Assembly (NCBI RefSeq): GCF_004360155.1
Contig: NZ_ML178721.1
Coordinates: 62,001 to 126,000, forward strand
From: Paraglaciecola marina
GTDB taxonomy: Bacteria; Pseudomonadota; Gammaproteobacteria; Enterobacterales; Alteromonadaceae
Reading direction: 5' to 3'
Length of the DNA stretch: 64,000 bases
In this document: positions 1-8,984 of the stretch, piece after piece
Layout of the letters: each line of letters starts with the position of its first letter
Numbering within the stretch: position 1 is the first letter of the stretch
Translations under genes and position numbers: made by a program
Notes under the pieces: model-generated
What the model was told of the DNA's origin: nothing
The model's input: the letters and a program-made list of their open reading frames with translations, nothing else
Databases searched by the model: none

Positions 1-1
1 G

Positions 2-565
2 TTAGTGCCCACTGAACTGCGTTATATCCAAGCGGTCAAAATGGGCGGTAAAGAGTCTGATGAATTAGTACTTGCAGATATTGCTGCACATTTAATTGAA
101 GTCATGGATGACCATCCAGAGCACCTGTTTGTAATGGGGTCAGGCTCGACAGTTGACGCCATTATGGAAGAACTGAATTTAGACAACACTCTATTGGGGG
201 TTGATCTTGTGCAAAATCAAAAGCTGCTTGCAAAAGACCTGACTGCACAACAATTGTTAAATTTAACCGCAAACAAACCCTGTAAATTAGTGATTACCTT
301 AATTGGCGGCCAAGGACATATTATTGGGCGGGGTAATCAGCAACTTAGTGCTGATTTTTTACGCACGCTAGGCAAAGAAAATATAATTTTAGTGGCTAGT
401 AAAGGTAAGTTGAATAACCTGTCGGGTCGTCCATTAATTGTGGATTCGGGTGAGCCAAGTTTAGATGAGCAACTGGCGGGGTTAATACCCATAGTGACTG
501 GGTATCATGATCAAGTGCTATATCCTGTGGCTAATTTTAAAGATGAAAATGAGGAACACGTGTGA
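2..565 (+). CDS. ATP-NAD kinase-like protein (COG3199 type), 5'-truncated
   Basis: This is the C-terminal 187 or so residues of a protein resembling the ATP-NAD kinase/AcoX-like family (COG3199). The reading frame is open to the window edge (codons run from base 2), so the GTG at 5 is not trusted as a start. Recognisable family features are the segments VMGSGSTVDAIMEELN, LLGVDLV and LIGGQGHIIGRGNQQLS, the last being the Gly-rich patch typical of this group. In characterised NAD kinases the fold phosphorylates NAD to NADP; the true substrate of this branch is uncertain. The stop codon overlaps the GTG start of the yfcL-like gene by four bases, so the two are probably translationally coupled. 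Confidence 0.75.
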   Translation, partial: LVPTELRYIQAVKMGGKESDELVLADIAAHLIEVMDDHPEHLFVMGSGSTVDAIMEELNLDNTLLGVDLVQNQKLLAKDLTAQQLLNLTANKPCKLVITLIGGQGHIIGRGNQQLSADFLRTLGKENIILVASKGKLNNLSGRPLIVDSGEPSLDEQLAGLIPIVTGYHDQVLYPVANFKDENEEHV

Positions 566-855
566 CCCAAGCGATAACAAATTTCAGTACGGATTTACCA
601 GAATTTACCCAGCAAGTTGAACATTATTTAGATAATGTTGTACAACATGGCACAGACGAACAGCTTTTTACTGCCAGCTATCTGCAAGGGCATTTTGCCG
701 TTGTTGCGGGCCAAAGCTCACTTGAGGGGTTTGAAACCATAGCGCAATTTAAAGAATTGATGGAGCAAAGCTTAAATAAAGCGTTTGCTGCCAACGAGCT
801 TGAAGCGAATGATCAAAAGCAAGTGTGGTCACTTTGGAATACTTTTTTGCAATAA
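562..855 (+). CDS. yfcL: YfcL family protein
   Basis: A 97-residue, mostly helical cytoplasmic protein resembling Escherichia coli YfcL. The shared pattern includes a central DEQLFTASYLQGHFAV stretch (E. coli has a similar DELFASGYLRGHL segment) and a C-terminal Q-x-W-x-x-N-x-F-x-Q ending. The function of YfcL is unknown. In E. coli the gene also sits beside mnmC and near fabB, so synteny supports the call. The start is GTG, inside a four-base overlap with the upstream stop. It converges on mnmC with only two bases between the stops, leaving no room for a separate terminator. Confidence 0.8.
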   Translation: MTQAITNFSTDLPEFTQQVEHYLDNVVQHGTDEQLFTASYLQGHFAVVAGQSSLEGFETIAQFKELMEQSLNKAFAANELEANDQKQVWSLWNTFLQ

Positions 856-857
856 AG

Positions 858-2849
858 TTAATTTTGCCTACGTATTAAATTTCTGATTAAAAAGCGGTTG
901 GGGTTAAGGGCATCGAGTAAATGGTTTGCTAATGGTAGTGGCTCGCCTAACATCTGACTCACTAATAACTCTGCACATAAAGGTGCGGTGGTTAACCCTC
1001 TTGAACCTAAGCCGCACAACATAAAACTATTGGGAATATCTACGGGTTCAGGGTAGCGAGCCACAGGTAATGCTTTGTACAAATTTGTATATTGCTTAGT
1101 TTGTTCGGTGATATCTGGCACCGCTCCCACCATAGGTAGGTGGTCTGGGCTACTACACCTTATGCCAGCTCTGCCACCTTGAGTCTCAGACAAAGCCTTT
1201 GCCCACTGACAGTCTTGCAGGGCTTTTTGCTGCTTTTCAATATTCTGTTGTTGCTCTGAGAATCTATAGTCACAGTTTGTATCATCTTTTACATAGGTTG
1301 AACCTATGGTGTTGATGTTATTGAGGCTGGGTGTCATGTAACCTTTATGGCACAGCACAGTGTTAAGGTTAGCTAGTTCATTTTTACTTTCTAAATACTC
1401 AACTTGGCCTCTCACTAACCTAAAGGGCAATGCATTCAGCGGGGCTAATTGACTGCTATCACTGCCCGTAGCGTAAATAATAATATCAGTATGGCTCAGG
1501 CTGCCATCTAGCCAGTTAAGTTGCCATTTACTTCCATGCCGTGCGACCGACACAAGCTGATGATGGGTTTTCACCTCTGCTTTTGATTGTTTTACTAAGG
1601 CTGTTATCAGCTCAGGTAAGTGTATCCAGCCACCTTGCTCAATAAATAGTCCAGAGTAGGGTAGTGGTACGTTGGCTAGGTTACTGGCGTCTTGTGAGTC
1701 AACCCAACGTACCAGTGATTCTGGCCATGTTTTATTGTCTGCTAGCTTTTGGTAACGTTGTTTCACTTTATCATTAAAGGCTAATTGTAAGGTGCCGCAC
1801 CATTGATGGGTAAAGTTACCCCCTGACTGTAATACAGTTTTATATAGGCGGCTTGCATAGGTAAAAGCCGTTGCATGTATTTGGCTAGGGTGTCCTGCTG
1901 TAGCGTTTAGTTGGGGGTAAAACCCGCCTTGGCTATTGCCCGAGGCCCCTTGTGCTAATTCGTTATCTTTACAAAATATATTCGCTTTTATCCCTCTTTT
2001 ACTGAGGGCGTAAGCGCAATTGGCTGCTGCTAGGCCCCCTCCAATTATTGCAATGCTTGGGGCTGTGATATGTGTTGCTGGGGTTCTTTTAAAATAAGGA
2101 ACCCGCACAGTTTTGGCTTGAGCACTAGTAAAAATCCCAGCTAACATGTCTCGCTTTCGGCCATGGCCTGGGCATTTTTTTGCATCAAAGCCTGCGGCTA
2201 TTAAACCTCGTCTTACAAAGCCTGCTGCGGTAAAGGTTGAAAAGCTACATTGATCTTTAGCTAATAATGCCATGTGCTGGAATAAAAAGTCGTTCCACAT
2301 ATCTGGATTCTTACTGGGTGCAAAACCATCTAAATACCAAGCGTCAACTAATCCCGTTTTGGGGACTTCAATTTGTGGCAGAACTTGCTGTACGTCTCCA
2401 AACCATAAATCTAAGGTTACGGTTCCTCCTAAAAAGGAGAGCCTATGGCAGCCTGATACCAATAAAGGGTATTGGCGCAGTAACTCTTCTGAGTATTGTT
2501 TTAATTGAGGATAAAAAGACAACGCCTGAGTTAAGTCGGCAACATTGATTGGAAATTTTTCGATAGATAAAAAGTGCAGTCGCAATGGGCAGTCAGGGAC
2601 GCTTTGTAGAAATAGGTCAAAGTGTAATAGGGTGACTAAAAAGTTTAAACCGGTACCAAAGCCTGTTTCAGCGATAACAAAATTCGCTGTTTGGCAGCTT
2701 TCCCAGCGGCTTAATATTTGATTATTCTTTAAAAAAACATGCTCAGTTTCACCTAGGCCTTTTGCATCAGAGAAATACAAATCATCAAATTGTGTGGCGT
2801 AAGGTGTGCCATTCTCATTAAAGTGAATATCGGCATGGGTAATGGTCAA
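858..2849 (-). CDS. mnmC: Bifunctional tRNA mnm5s2U34 biosynthesis enzyme MnmC
   Basis: MnmC makes the last two steps of 5-methylaminomethyl-2-thiouridine at the wobble position of tRNA: an FAD-dependent C-terminal domain removes the carboxymethyl group and an N-terminal SAM-dependent domain methylates the product. The N-terminal domain shows the family opening (NENGTPYATQFDDLYFS) and NFVIAETGFGTGLNFL, a SAM-binding loop. The C-terminal domain starts at IAIIGGGLAAANCAYAL, an FAD dinucleotide-binding motif, and has the late GGRAGIRCSSPDHLPMVG segment. The longest frame reaches 2921 by a TTG. I prefer the TTG at 2849, because it gives 663 residues (E. coli MnmC is about 668), matches the family N-terminus and has an AGGA ten bases upstream. 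No ATG lies near. Confidence 0.93.
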   Translation of the reverse strand: MTITHADIHFNENGTPYATQFDDLYFSDAKGLGETEHVFLKNNQILSRWESCQTANFVIAETGFGTGLNFLVTLLHFDLFLQSVPDCPLRLHFLSIEKFPINVADLTQALSFYPQLKQYSEELLRQYPLLVSGCHRLSFLGGTVTLDLWFGDVQQVLPQIEVPKTGLVDAWYLDGFAPSKNPDMWNDFLFQHMALLAKDQCSFSTFTAAGFVRRGLIAAGFDAKKCPGHGRKRDMLAGIFTSAQAKTVRVPYFKRTPATHITAPSIAIIGGGLAAANCAYALSKRGIKANIFCKDNELAQGASGNSQGGFYPQLNATAGHPSQIHATAFTYASRLYKTVLQSGGNFTHQWCGTLQLAFNDKVKQRYQKLADNKTWPESLVRWVDSQDASNLANVPLPYSGLFIEQGGWIHLPELITALVKQSKAEVKTHHQLVSVARHGSKWQLNWLDGSLSHTDIIIYATGSDSSQLAPLNALPFRLVRGQVEYLESKNELANLNTVLCHKGYMTPSLNNINTIGSTYVKDDTNCDYRFSEQQQNIEKQQKALQDCQWAKALSETQGGRAGIRCSSPDHLPMVGAVPDITEQTKQYTNLYKALPVARYPEPVDIPNSFMLCGLGSRGLTTAPLCAELLVSQMLGEPLPLANHLLDALNPNRFLIRNLIRRQN

Positions 2850-2940
2850 AGTGAAGAATGTCCTAAAGCTACTACGAAGAAAGTGGAGAGGTAGTTTAAG
2901 GTACTCGAACCAAAGCAACAATCATTGATATGGAATCTTT

Positions 2941-3405
2941 CTAATGGCCACAAGGTAAAGGCTTAACCGACATAGCAACTTTAGGAATGCCATGTGATGG
3001 CGTCCATCGCTTGAATTCAATAAAGCCATGTTTCCTGTAAAGATTGATCGCGGGCTGGTTTACTTCTGCCGTTTCGACTGTAGCAGTATTAATATCGAAT
3101 GATGTTAGAACGTAACTAATCAACTTGTCTGCGATGCCTTTTCTAAAAAAAATTGGGTCTACCGTAAGACTATGAATGTCTAATTGTTTGCCAATTATTT
3201 GTATTTCAATAATTGCTGCGAGACAAGTTTGCTCACTAAAACCATAAAAATCAGTTGTCGAGTTGACTATATCTTTAGCACTTCGTTTTAGTGGTGGGAA
3301 ATCCGGTGTACCAATCAGCTCGGCTTCAATTTTATAAGAACTCTGAAAAACACGACGGATCTGATTAGCAATATCTTCATTTGAATTTTCAAGTCTTGTG
3401 ATCAT
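2941..3405 (-). CDS. GNAT family N-acetyltransferase
   Basis: A 154-residue protein with the GNAT acetyl-CoA-binding core: LTVDPIFFRKGIADKLI corresponds to motif A (hydrophobic beta strand, then the pyrophosphate-binding loop, here R-K-G-I-A) and NQPAINLYRKHGFIEFKRW to motif B. Such enzymes move an acetyl group from acetyl-CoA to an amine; the substrate cannot be read from the sequence. It starts with ATG at 3405 and is followed on the same strand by mnmC about 90 bases downstream, so both could share a transcript. It diverges from fabB, with about 225 bases holding the fabB control region between them. Confidence 0.85.
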   Translation of the reverse strand: MITRLENSNEDIANQIRRVFQSSYKIEAELIGTPDFPPLKRSAKDIVNSTTDFYGFSEQTCLAAIIEIQIIGKQLDIHSLTVDPIFFRKGIADKLISYVLTSFDINTATVETAEVNQPAINLYRKHGFIEFKRWTPSHGIPKVAMSVKPLPCGH

Positions 3406-3547
3406 ATTACTAGGTACTTAGCTACGTAAATTGAGTATATGTGATTACTTAGATTATCAAAAATATACATACAACGAGAGTCATTGTAGCGATTTATAGT
3501 GCCATAAACTGCTGATTTTGGCTGGCTAATTGGGCGATTTTTATTTA

Positions 3548-3565
3548 AGCTAACACTTGTACGCT
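3548..3565 (+). promoter_or_regulatory. Candidate FabR operator upstream of fabB
   Basis: An 18-base imperfect palindrome, AGCTAACACTTGTACGCT, lies 66 bases before the fabB ATG. Its right half TGTACGCT and the AGC...ACA of its left half fit the known gammaproteobacterial FabR motif (approximately AGCGTACA-NN-TGTACGCT), about 14 of 16-18 positions. FabR represses fabA and fabB in response to the unsaturated/saturated acyl balance. A weak promoter-like pair (TTGGCT at 3519, TATTTA at 3542, spacing 17) lies just upstream. Binding is inferred from motif and position only. Confidence 0.6.
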
Positions 3566-3630
3566 GAAAGCAGACCACTTTGTTAGTGAAAATCATTAAC
3601 ATATACGAAAATTTCCTCGAAGGGTTAATC

Positions 3631-4845
3631 ATGAGAAGAGCGGTAATTACTGGGCTTGGTATAGTCTCTAGTATTGGTAATAATGCAGAAGAAGTCACTG
3701 ACTCACTTAGAGAAGGGCGTTCGGGCATTACATTTTCAGAAGAATTTGAACAAGCGGGCATGCGTAGCCAAGTTTGGGGCAAAGTTGATTTAGATATCAA
3801 AGATCACATAGACCGTAAGACCTTACGCTTTATGGGAGAAGCAGCAGGATATGCATATATTGCTATGGAGCAGGCTATTGCTGATTCAGGTTTAACAGAA
3901 GATATGGTGTCTAACCTTAGAACGGGCATAATTGCTGGTTCAGGTGGCGCATCTTCAAAAAATCAAGTAGAAGCAATAGATATTCTGCGCACTAAAGGCG
4001 TGAAGCGTATTGGTCCATATATGGTAACGCGTTGTATGGGTAGCACAGTATCGGCTTGTTTAGCCACACCTTTTAAAATTAAAGGTGTGAACTATTCAAT
4101 TAGTTCTGCTTGTTCAACTAGTGCACACTGTATTGGTAACGCGTTAGAGCAAATTCAGTTAGGCAAGCAAGACATTATTTTTGCTGGTGGTGGTGAAGAG
4201 CTTCATTACACCTTGTCTGCTGAGTTTGATGCTATGGGTGCAATGTCTACTAAGTATAACGATGATCCTACTAAAGCGTCTCGTACTTACGATGCTGACC
4301 GTGATGGTTTTGTGGGTGCTGGCGGTGGCGGTATGGTGGTTGTTGAAGAGCTAGAGCACGCTTTAGCTCGTGGCGCTAAAATCTATGCTGAAATTGTAGG
4401 TTATGGTGCGACATCAGATGGTGCTGATATGGTGGCTCCATCAGGCGAAGGTGCAGTGCGTTGTATGCAACAAGCTATGCAAGGTTTAGATAAACCTATT
4501 GACTACATTAATACTCACGGCACTTCTACGCCAGTAGGGGATGTAAAAGAACTTTGGGCAATACGGGAAGTATTTGGTGATACTACTCCTGCTCTTAGTG
4601 CAACTAAGTCTTTGACTGGTCATGCTTTAGGTGCCGCCGGTGTGAACGAAGCGATTTACAGTATTCTGATGATGGAGAACGACTTTATCGCTCCGTCTAT
4701 CAATGTAGAAAACTTAGATGAAAAAGCCGAAGGCATGGATGTTGTTACTGAGACCCGTGAGGGGCCTTTAACCACTGTGATGTCTAACAGTTTTGGTTTT
4801 GGTGGTACCAATGCCACATTAGTGATGCAAAAATACCAAAAATAA
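3631..4845 (+). CDS. fabB: Beta-ketoacyl-ACP synthase I
   Basis: KAS I condenses malonyl-ACP with acyl-ACP and is the enzyme needed to elongate the cis-unsaturated intermediate made by FabA. The 404-residue length matches E. coli FabB (406). The catalytic triad is visible: Cys161 in [12 protein letters not shown], His in [10 protein letters not shown] (about 297) and His in [12 protein letters not shown] (about 332). The C-terminus has the usual [14 protein letters not shown] chose the ATG at 3631 over an earlier in-frame ATG at 3580 because it gives the family N-terminus [10 protein letters not shown] and is preceded by GAAGGG. A FabR-like operator lies upstream and an intrinsic terminator 26 bases after the stop, so it appears monocistronic. 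Confidence 0.97.
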   Translation: MRRAVITGLGIVSSIGNNAEEVTDSLREGRSGITFSEEFEQAGMRSQVWGKVDLDIKDHIDRKTLRFMGEAAGYAYIAMEQAIADSGLTEDMVSNLRTGIIAGSGGASSKNQVEAIDILRTKGVKRIGPYMVTRCMGSTVSACLATPFKIKGVNYSISSACSTSAHCIGNALEQIQLGKQDIIFAGGGEELHYTLSAEFDAMGAMSTKYNDDPTKASRTYDADRDGFVGAGGGGMVVVEELEHALARGAKIYAEIVGYGATSDGADMVAPSGEGAVRCMQQAMQGLDKPIDYINTHGTSTPVGDVKELWAIREVFGDTTPALSATKSLTGHALGAAGVNEAIYSILMMENDFIAPSINVENLDEKAEGMDVVTETREGPLTTVMSNSFGFGGTNATLVMQKYQK

Positions 4846-4870
4846 CCGTTTAACAAACGTGCAAAATAAC

Positions 4871-4896
4871 AAAAGCCAGCTTATGCTGGTTTTTTA
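4871..4896 (+). terminator. Intrinsic terminator of fabB
   Basis: AAAAGCCAGC-TTAT-GCTGGTTTTTT: a short GC stem extended by A-T pairs, four-base loop, followed by a run of T. It lies between fabB and the DUF2970 gene and so should separate them. Confidence 0.85.
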
Positions 4897-4929
4897 TTGT
4901 TTGTAATTCGTACTTTTAGGAATTGTTAA

Positions 4930-5121
4930 ATGTCTAAAAACAAAAGTAACTTATGGCAAGTATTTAAAGGTGTAGCAGCAAGTATGTTAGGAGTGCAAAG
5001 CCACGCCAATTATAAAAGTGACTTTGAACAACCTTCTTTTATACCCTTTGTTGTAGTGGGCGTTTTATTCGTTGTAGGTTTAGTTGGTTTGTTAATATTA
5101 CTAGTAAGTACCCTGACTTAA
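4930..5121 (+). CDS. DUF2970 domain small membrane protein
   Basis: A 63-residue protein whose first half is soluble (WQVFKGVAASMLGVQSHANY, the typical GVQS motif of DUF2970) and whose second half (from about residue 37, IPFVVVGVLFVVGLVGLLIL) is one strongly hydrophobic helix. It is predicted to be an inner-membrane protein of unknown function. It begins with ATG after AGGAATTGTTAA, a workable ribosome site. It is convergent with the chemoreceptor on the other strand, 20 bases apart. Confidence 0.8.
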   Translation: MSKNKSNLWQVFKGVAASMLGVQSHANYKSDFEQPSFIPFVVVGVLFVVGLVGLLILLVSTLT

Positions 5122-5141
5122 TTAATTGGTTGTATTGGGCA

Positions 5142-7106
5142 TCACACTCTATAAACCTCTATTCTTCGTCCCATTTCTTGGGCAATTTTAGATAGCTGTA
5201 AACTTGAAGCTGATAACTGCTCCGCACCCACCACGTTCTCTCTGGCTTGAATTTCAATGTTAGATACATTCTCATTAATACTTTGAATAACCTCATTTTG
5301 CTCTTGCGTGGATGTTGAAATGGTTCGCGTTACTTCATCTACTGATTGACAGTTCTCAACTATATTTGCAAGCACTGATGATATCTGATTAGCGTTTGAT
5401 ACGGCTTCTGTCGCTTGTTTGTTGCCACTCTCAATACTTGAAAATGCTTCTTCAGAGCTATGCTTAAGCACATCTACAACATCTGAGATTTCTTGTGTTG
5501 ACTGTTGGGTACGTTTGGCTAAAGAACGAACTTCATCTGCTACAACAGCAAACCCTCTACCTTGCTCTCCCGCACGAGCGGCTTCTATTGCAGCATTTAG
5601 GGCGAGTAAATTGGTTTGATCTGCTACAGATTTAATGACATCTACCATACCTAAAATATCGCTCACTCTGTTATTAAGCTCAGTAATGGTCTCGCCAACT
5701 TTAGCCACTTCTTTGGCTGTGAGTGAGATTCCGCTTATGGATGTGGCTACTGCTTTTTCACCGTTTACGGTTTCTTTTGCTGCATTTTCTGCGCCTTTTG
5801 ACGCTATTTGCATATTTTCCATAACCGATTTTACGCTGTCGCTCATTTCTCCGGTTGAATTAGCTATATTAGATATGTCGAGTTGAAGTTGAGTTAGATT
5901 CGTCTGACTTTGATTCGTTGCCGCTGCGGCTTCATTTGTGGCTGATGTAATTTGGTTTGCAGCTTCTTGAAAACTAATGAAGTCTTGTTTGATTTCTAAA
6001 AAGGTGTGGTTAATTAAAGAGGCAATAGCTCCTAGTTCATCTTCAGAAATTACTTCAATTGAGTCTGTTAAATCTTTAGTTTTATTAACTTTATTCATGA
6101 CTCTATTGATTTCTTGAGACTGAGAAGCTCGCAACTGAATAGTACTAAACACTGCGTAGGTTACCAAAATCATCAATATCAAAATAATTAATTCAGTGAT
6201 GATGAATAAACGTTCTGAGTTCATTTTAGATTGAGAATAGGTTGCAATTTCTTCTAGTAAAACTTGCTCAGAGTTTCTTAAATTGTTTAATCTCTTGGTT
6301 GCGACTTCAAACCACTCTTTAGCATCAACATTAAAATTATTTTGTGAGTTTCTAGCAATGTCTCGATAGCGATCAACATCTTTACTTGCTTTAGCATTTA
6401 CAAACCTATCTATTTCACTTTTAAAGTTGGCCGTTGAAACAGCATATGCTGATTGAATGTAAACATCTTGCTTGCTAACAAGCTCTGAGAATTTTAAGAA
6501 TAATTGTGATGTAAACGAATCTTGTGAAAATACGCTACTTAGTACCGCTCGCTCAATGCCCGCTTGTTCTTTTGCGTAAGCAAGATTGTATAAAGTAAGA
6601 AAACGTTCAGCGGATTTTGTCTCTTCTAGCTCTGCTGCTAACATTCCATTCAAATCTAGAATGAGTTTATTGTTGCTAGTGTAAAAACTTAAGGCATCAG
6701 ATAAAGATATATTTAGTGAGCTTATTTTTCCGCGAATTTTCGATAGTTGATTTAAATTAGTTACTAGTTGATTGATCGTTAGGTTTGTTGCAGTGTGATA
6801 ATTGTCTGCTTGGTAGAAGTTTGTAAATGCCTGCAAACTATCGTCTGTTAACTTTCTCTGTTTCTGGAGTTGGGAGTTAAAGCTACTTCCGTTAGAGCCT
6901 ATGTAACCCGCTGACATACCCCTTTCTTTTTGTAATTCGTGAACTAATTGGCTAGTAAACGAAGTTAACTGTGCATCTGCTACGGTATCTTGTGCCTGTT
7001 GAAACGAATGGTATTCTCTAAATAATTCTAGGCTCATAAACACAACGAGAACAATTGATGGGATGAGTGTTAATTTTGATAAATTTTTAGATAGCCAACG
7101 TTTCAT
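5142..7106 (-). CDS. Methyl-accepting chemotaxis protein with nitrate/nitrite-sensing (NIT) type domain
   Basis: A 654-residue chemoreceptor. Residues about 12-27 form the first membrane helix and about 300-323 the second. The periplasmic region between them starts with a helical segment containing [18 protein letters not shown], the hallmark of NIT domains, which sense nitrate or nitrite in the known cases. A HAMP-like linker follows, then the cytoplasmic signalling domain with the highly conserved hairpin tip ([19 protein letters not shown] and [10 protein letters not shown], about residue 500-530), which docks CheA/CheW. No C-terminal CheR-tethering pentapeptide of the NWETF type is seen; it ends RRIEVYRV. 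The ligand is inferred from domain type only. No chemotaxis genes adjoin it. Confidence 0.92.
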   Translation of the reverse strand: MKRWLSKNLSKLTLIPSIVLVVFMSLELFREYHSFQQAQDTVADAQLTSFTSQLVHELQKERGMSAGYIGSNGSSFNSQLQKQRKLTDDSLQAFTNFYQADNYHTATNLTINQLVTNLNQLSKIRGKISSLNISLSDALSFYTSNNKLILDLNGMLAAELEETKSAERFLTLYNLAYAKEQAGIERAVLSSVFSQDSFTSQLFLKFSELVSKQDVYIQSAYAVSTANFKSEIDRFVNAKASKDVDRYRDIARNSQNNFNVDAKEWFEVATKRLNNLRNSEQVLLEEIATYSQSKMNSERLFIITELIILILMILVTYAVFSTIQLRASQSQEINRVMNKVNKTKDLTDSIEVISEDELGAIASLINHTFLEIKQDFISFQEAANQITSATNEAAAATNQSQTNLTQLQLDISNIANSTGEMSDSVKSVMENMQIASKGAENAAKETVNGEKAVATSISGISLTAKEVAKVGETITELNNRVSDILGMVDVIKSVADQTNLLALNAAIEAARAGEQGRGFAVVADEVRSLAKRTQQSTQEISDVVDVLKHSSEEAFSSIESGNKQATEAVSNANQISSVLANIVENCQSVDEVTRTISTSTQEQNEVIQSINENVSNIEIQARENVVGAEQLSASSLQLSKIAQEMGRRIEVYRV

Positions 7107-7302
7107 GCCAGTTTAGTCCTACAATAAAAGTGGTAGATATGAGTATTGCCTAATGAGCTGGTCATTTAAAGCAGTGTAATTAAAATAAATTCAGCCGGTT
7201 TTAAGGAGAGGTATTTTGGGCGATATACTGCTCAATATTATTGTCACCTTTAATACTTTATCCGATGGATGTCACTATTACTTGAATAAAATTTTAAATA
7301 TT

Positions 7303-7367
7303 TGCAGCTTGCTGTAACCAATTGCAATAATATTTTATGTCTGGACGTTTTGTTAAATTTTATTCAT
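7303..7367 (-). pseudogene. Decayed remnant of a Crp/Fnr regulator 3' end (HTH recognition helix region)
   Basis: Read on the minus strand, this stretch matches the 3' part of the intact Crp/Fnr gene at 9028-9091 at about 54 of 64 bases without gaps. In the matching frame it would read N-K-I-stop-Q-N-V-Q-T-stop-N-I-I-A-I-G-Y-S-K-L-Q, against N-K-I-L-Q-N-L-Q-T-E-N-I-I-T-I-R-Y-G-K-L-Q in the intact protein. It therefore has two in-frame stops, plus a 7-base deletion just upstream (CTCTAG is still visible at 7368-7373). It lies in direct orientation 1725 bases from the intact copy. Confidence 0.8.
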
Positions 7368-7380
7368 CTAGAGTATTTCA

Positions 7381-8154
7381 TTAAGACTTGAGTATTTTCT
7401 TGGTGTGCTTACGAATTTTAGAATCGACAGATTTATCTTGTACGATTTCTTTTAGAAAGCCTGAATATTTGGGTTTATTTACTAGTCCTAAAACTTTGCA
7501 ATACCAAGCTAAAGTATCGATATGAAGTTTGGATTCTGCATTATGCAAATCTCGCTTCAGCCGAGTTGCAATCCACTCTTGAACTACTGGGGCAGCGGAG
7601 CCTGCGCGAAAAATTTCTTCAGCTGCAAATCGGTTCATAATCAAATCGTCGCTTTCTAATAAGTTTAAAATACGTGTGGTATGTAAGCTTTGACTGTTAG
7701 AATGACCCTCTAAGTTCTGCATTAATTGGTTTCTTTGTTGGTAAAACCCAATTTTGTTCATAACATGTTTGGCGCGGTTCCTGATGGACCTATTTGAGCT
7801 TTCGAGCACTAATCGCTCTAATGTTGAGCTATATTCGTAATTGCCAGATGAGGCTAAGGTACGCAATAAAGCGACTACCTGACGGATCACCACTTCTTCA
7901 TTTTTAGATTTCGACATTATGTCAATATGCTTTGTTAGTATTATGTTTTTCACATTATCGAATAAGCGTTTATCACTAAGGCCTGAGCTAGTAATGCGGT
8001 TACTAAGATCGACCAAATCACTACCCTTTGCTTGCTCTAACTCAGTAATAAATTGATTTACTTCTGCATCAAGTTGACCTTGTAAGTCCGTTGAAAATGC
8101 GGGGGCTGAAAAAATAAAAAAAACGATTAGTAATATATTGGATTGTAAATTCAA
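7381..8154 (-). CDS. Secreted alpha-helical (HEAT-like) protein of unknown function
   Basis: About 257 residues. The N-terminus MNLQSNILLIVFFIFSAPAFS looks like a Sec signal peptide cut after AFS, so the mature protein would be periplasmic. The remainder is a series of amphipathic helices with HEAT-like spacing (for example VIRQVVALLRTLASSGNYEY and EIFRAGSAAPVVQEWIATRL). The longest frame starts with GTG at 8187, but the TTG at 8154 has AAGGA six bases upstream and leaves the signal peptide at the N-terminus, so I prefer it. It follows the lipoprotein gene on the same strand by about 70 bases. Both genes lie between the Crp/Fnr remnant and the intact Crp/Fnr gene. I do not recognise the family. 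Confidence 0.6.
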   Translation of the reverse strand: MNLQSNILLIVFFIFSAPAFSTDLQGQLDAEVNQFITELEQAKGSDLVDLSNRITSSGLSDKRLFDNVKNIILTKHIDIMSKSKNEEVVIRQVVALLRTLASSGNYEYSSTLERLVLESSNRSIRNRAKHVMNKIGFYQQRNQLMQNLEGHSNSQSLHTTRILNLLESDDLIMNRFAAEEIFRAGSAAPVVQEWIATRLKRDLHNAESKLHIDTLAWYCKVLGLVNKPKYSGFLKEIVQDKSVDSKIRKHTKKILKS

Positions 8155-8223
8155 AGTGGTTTCCTTGTTCTGGGCTTGCCTATTCACACAAGCAATAACC
8201 CAGATAGATATTGTACTTAATAA

Positions 8224-8769
8224 CTACAGGGCATTCATATCTGTAATTGGAGTCACATTAGCATTGCCATCGGCAACCCTTTGAAGAACTGCTTGTGCCT
8301 TCTGAAGATACTTTTCAGGAACGGGTTTTTGTGAAGATTGATCGATAGCTACTGTTGTCATAGTATTCCATTCTGGAATTCTAGCGTCGTCAAAATCAGC
8401 GACACCCAGACTAATAGGTCCCCATCCAGACATATTAAACTTTAAGTAGTATTGTTTACCTGGCTTAAGCTCACCTTGTGCAACTCCCCAACTTCCTTGT
8501 ACATACACCATAAATGTATGCATACCCGGTGTTGCTTTATATTGAAGTAACTTACCGGCTTCCAATGTTCCAATAAACTGTTCGCCATCCCAGGCTTCAA
8601 CTTTTGCTCCATCTCCCATAAATACCGCTCTTCTAACAATATTTACCATGGCCATATCTGACGCTATTTCTTGTTCAAACTTCACTTCTTTCATATTGCC
8701 TAAGCCAGCGCATCCGTTTAGGAGAAGTATGAGAAAAATAAAAGTGATACTCGATAGATATTTGAGCAT
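8224..8769 (-). CDS. Lipoprotein, DUF2846-like
   Basis: 181 residues. The N-terminus MLKYLSSITFIFLILLLNGC carries a lipobox (L-N-G-C, acylated Cys20), so it should be membrane-anchored. The mature part has one small beta domain with DGEQFIGTLEAGKLLQYKATPG-like features (split here as DGEQFIGTLEAGKLL and ATPGMHTFMVY), the pattern of DUF2846/PEGA-like surface domains. The C-terminal portion is helical. The function is unknown. ATG at 8769 is preceded by an AAGGA-like sequence. It probably forms a two-gene unit with the downstream helical protein. Confidence 0.65.
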   Translation of the reverse strand: MLKYLSSITFIFLILLLNGCAGLGNMKEVKFEQEIASDMAMVNIVRRAVFMGDGAKVEAWDGEQFIGTLEAGKLLQYKATPGMHTFMVYVQGSWGVAQGELKPGKQYYLKFNMSGWGPISLGVADFDDARIPEWNTMTTVAIDQSSQKPVPEKYLQKAQAVLQRVADGNANVTPITDMNAL

Positions 8770-8984
8770 ATAAAAATCCTTGTCTTATAATTATTTGAAA
8801 ATTTATGAGTGGCTTTTTGGCATCCATAAAGTTGAAGTGAAACTGCTTGAGCATGTTATTGTTAGTCGAACTGCTATATCGCAGCTAGATAGTATCTATA
8901 AGTTTTGGGGATGTAAATCTTTGATATTAAACATTAAGCGCTATAAAGAACTGCTGTTTTCAGATAGTTAAATTGGGCTGATAT

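Noticed and set aside
3402-3800. Minus-strand ORF of 132 codons over the fabB start
   Set aside because: It covers the fabB control region and first codons, has no ribosome site or known domain, and conflicts with the FabR-like site.
8780-8971. Plus-strand 63-codon ORF between the lipoprotein and Crp/Fnr genes
   Set aside because: TTG start without ribosome site, no recognised domain; it lies in a divergent-end intergenic stretch inside the possible insertion. It could be a gene fragment but I cannot support it.
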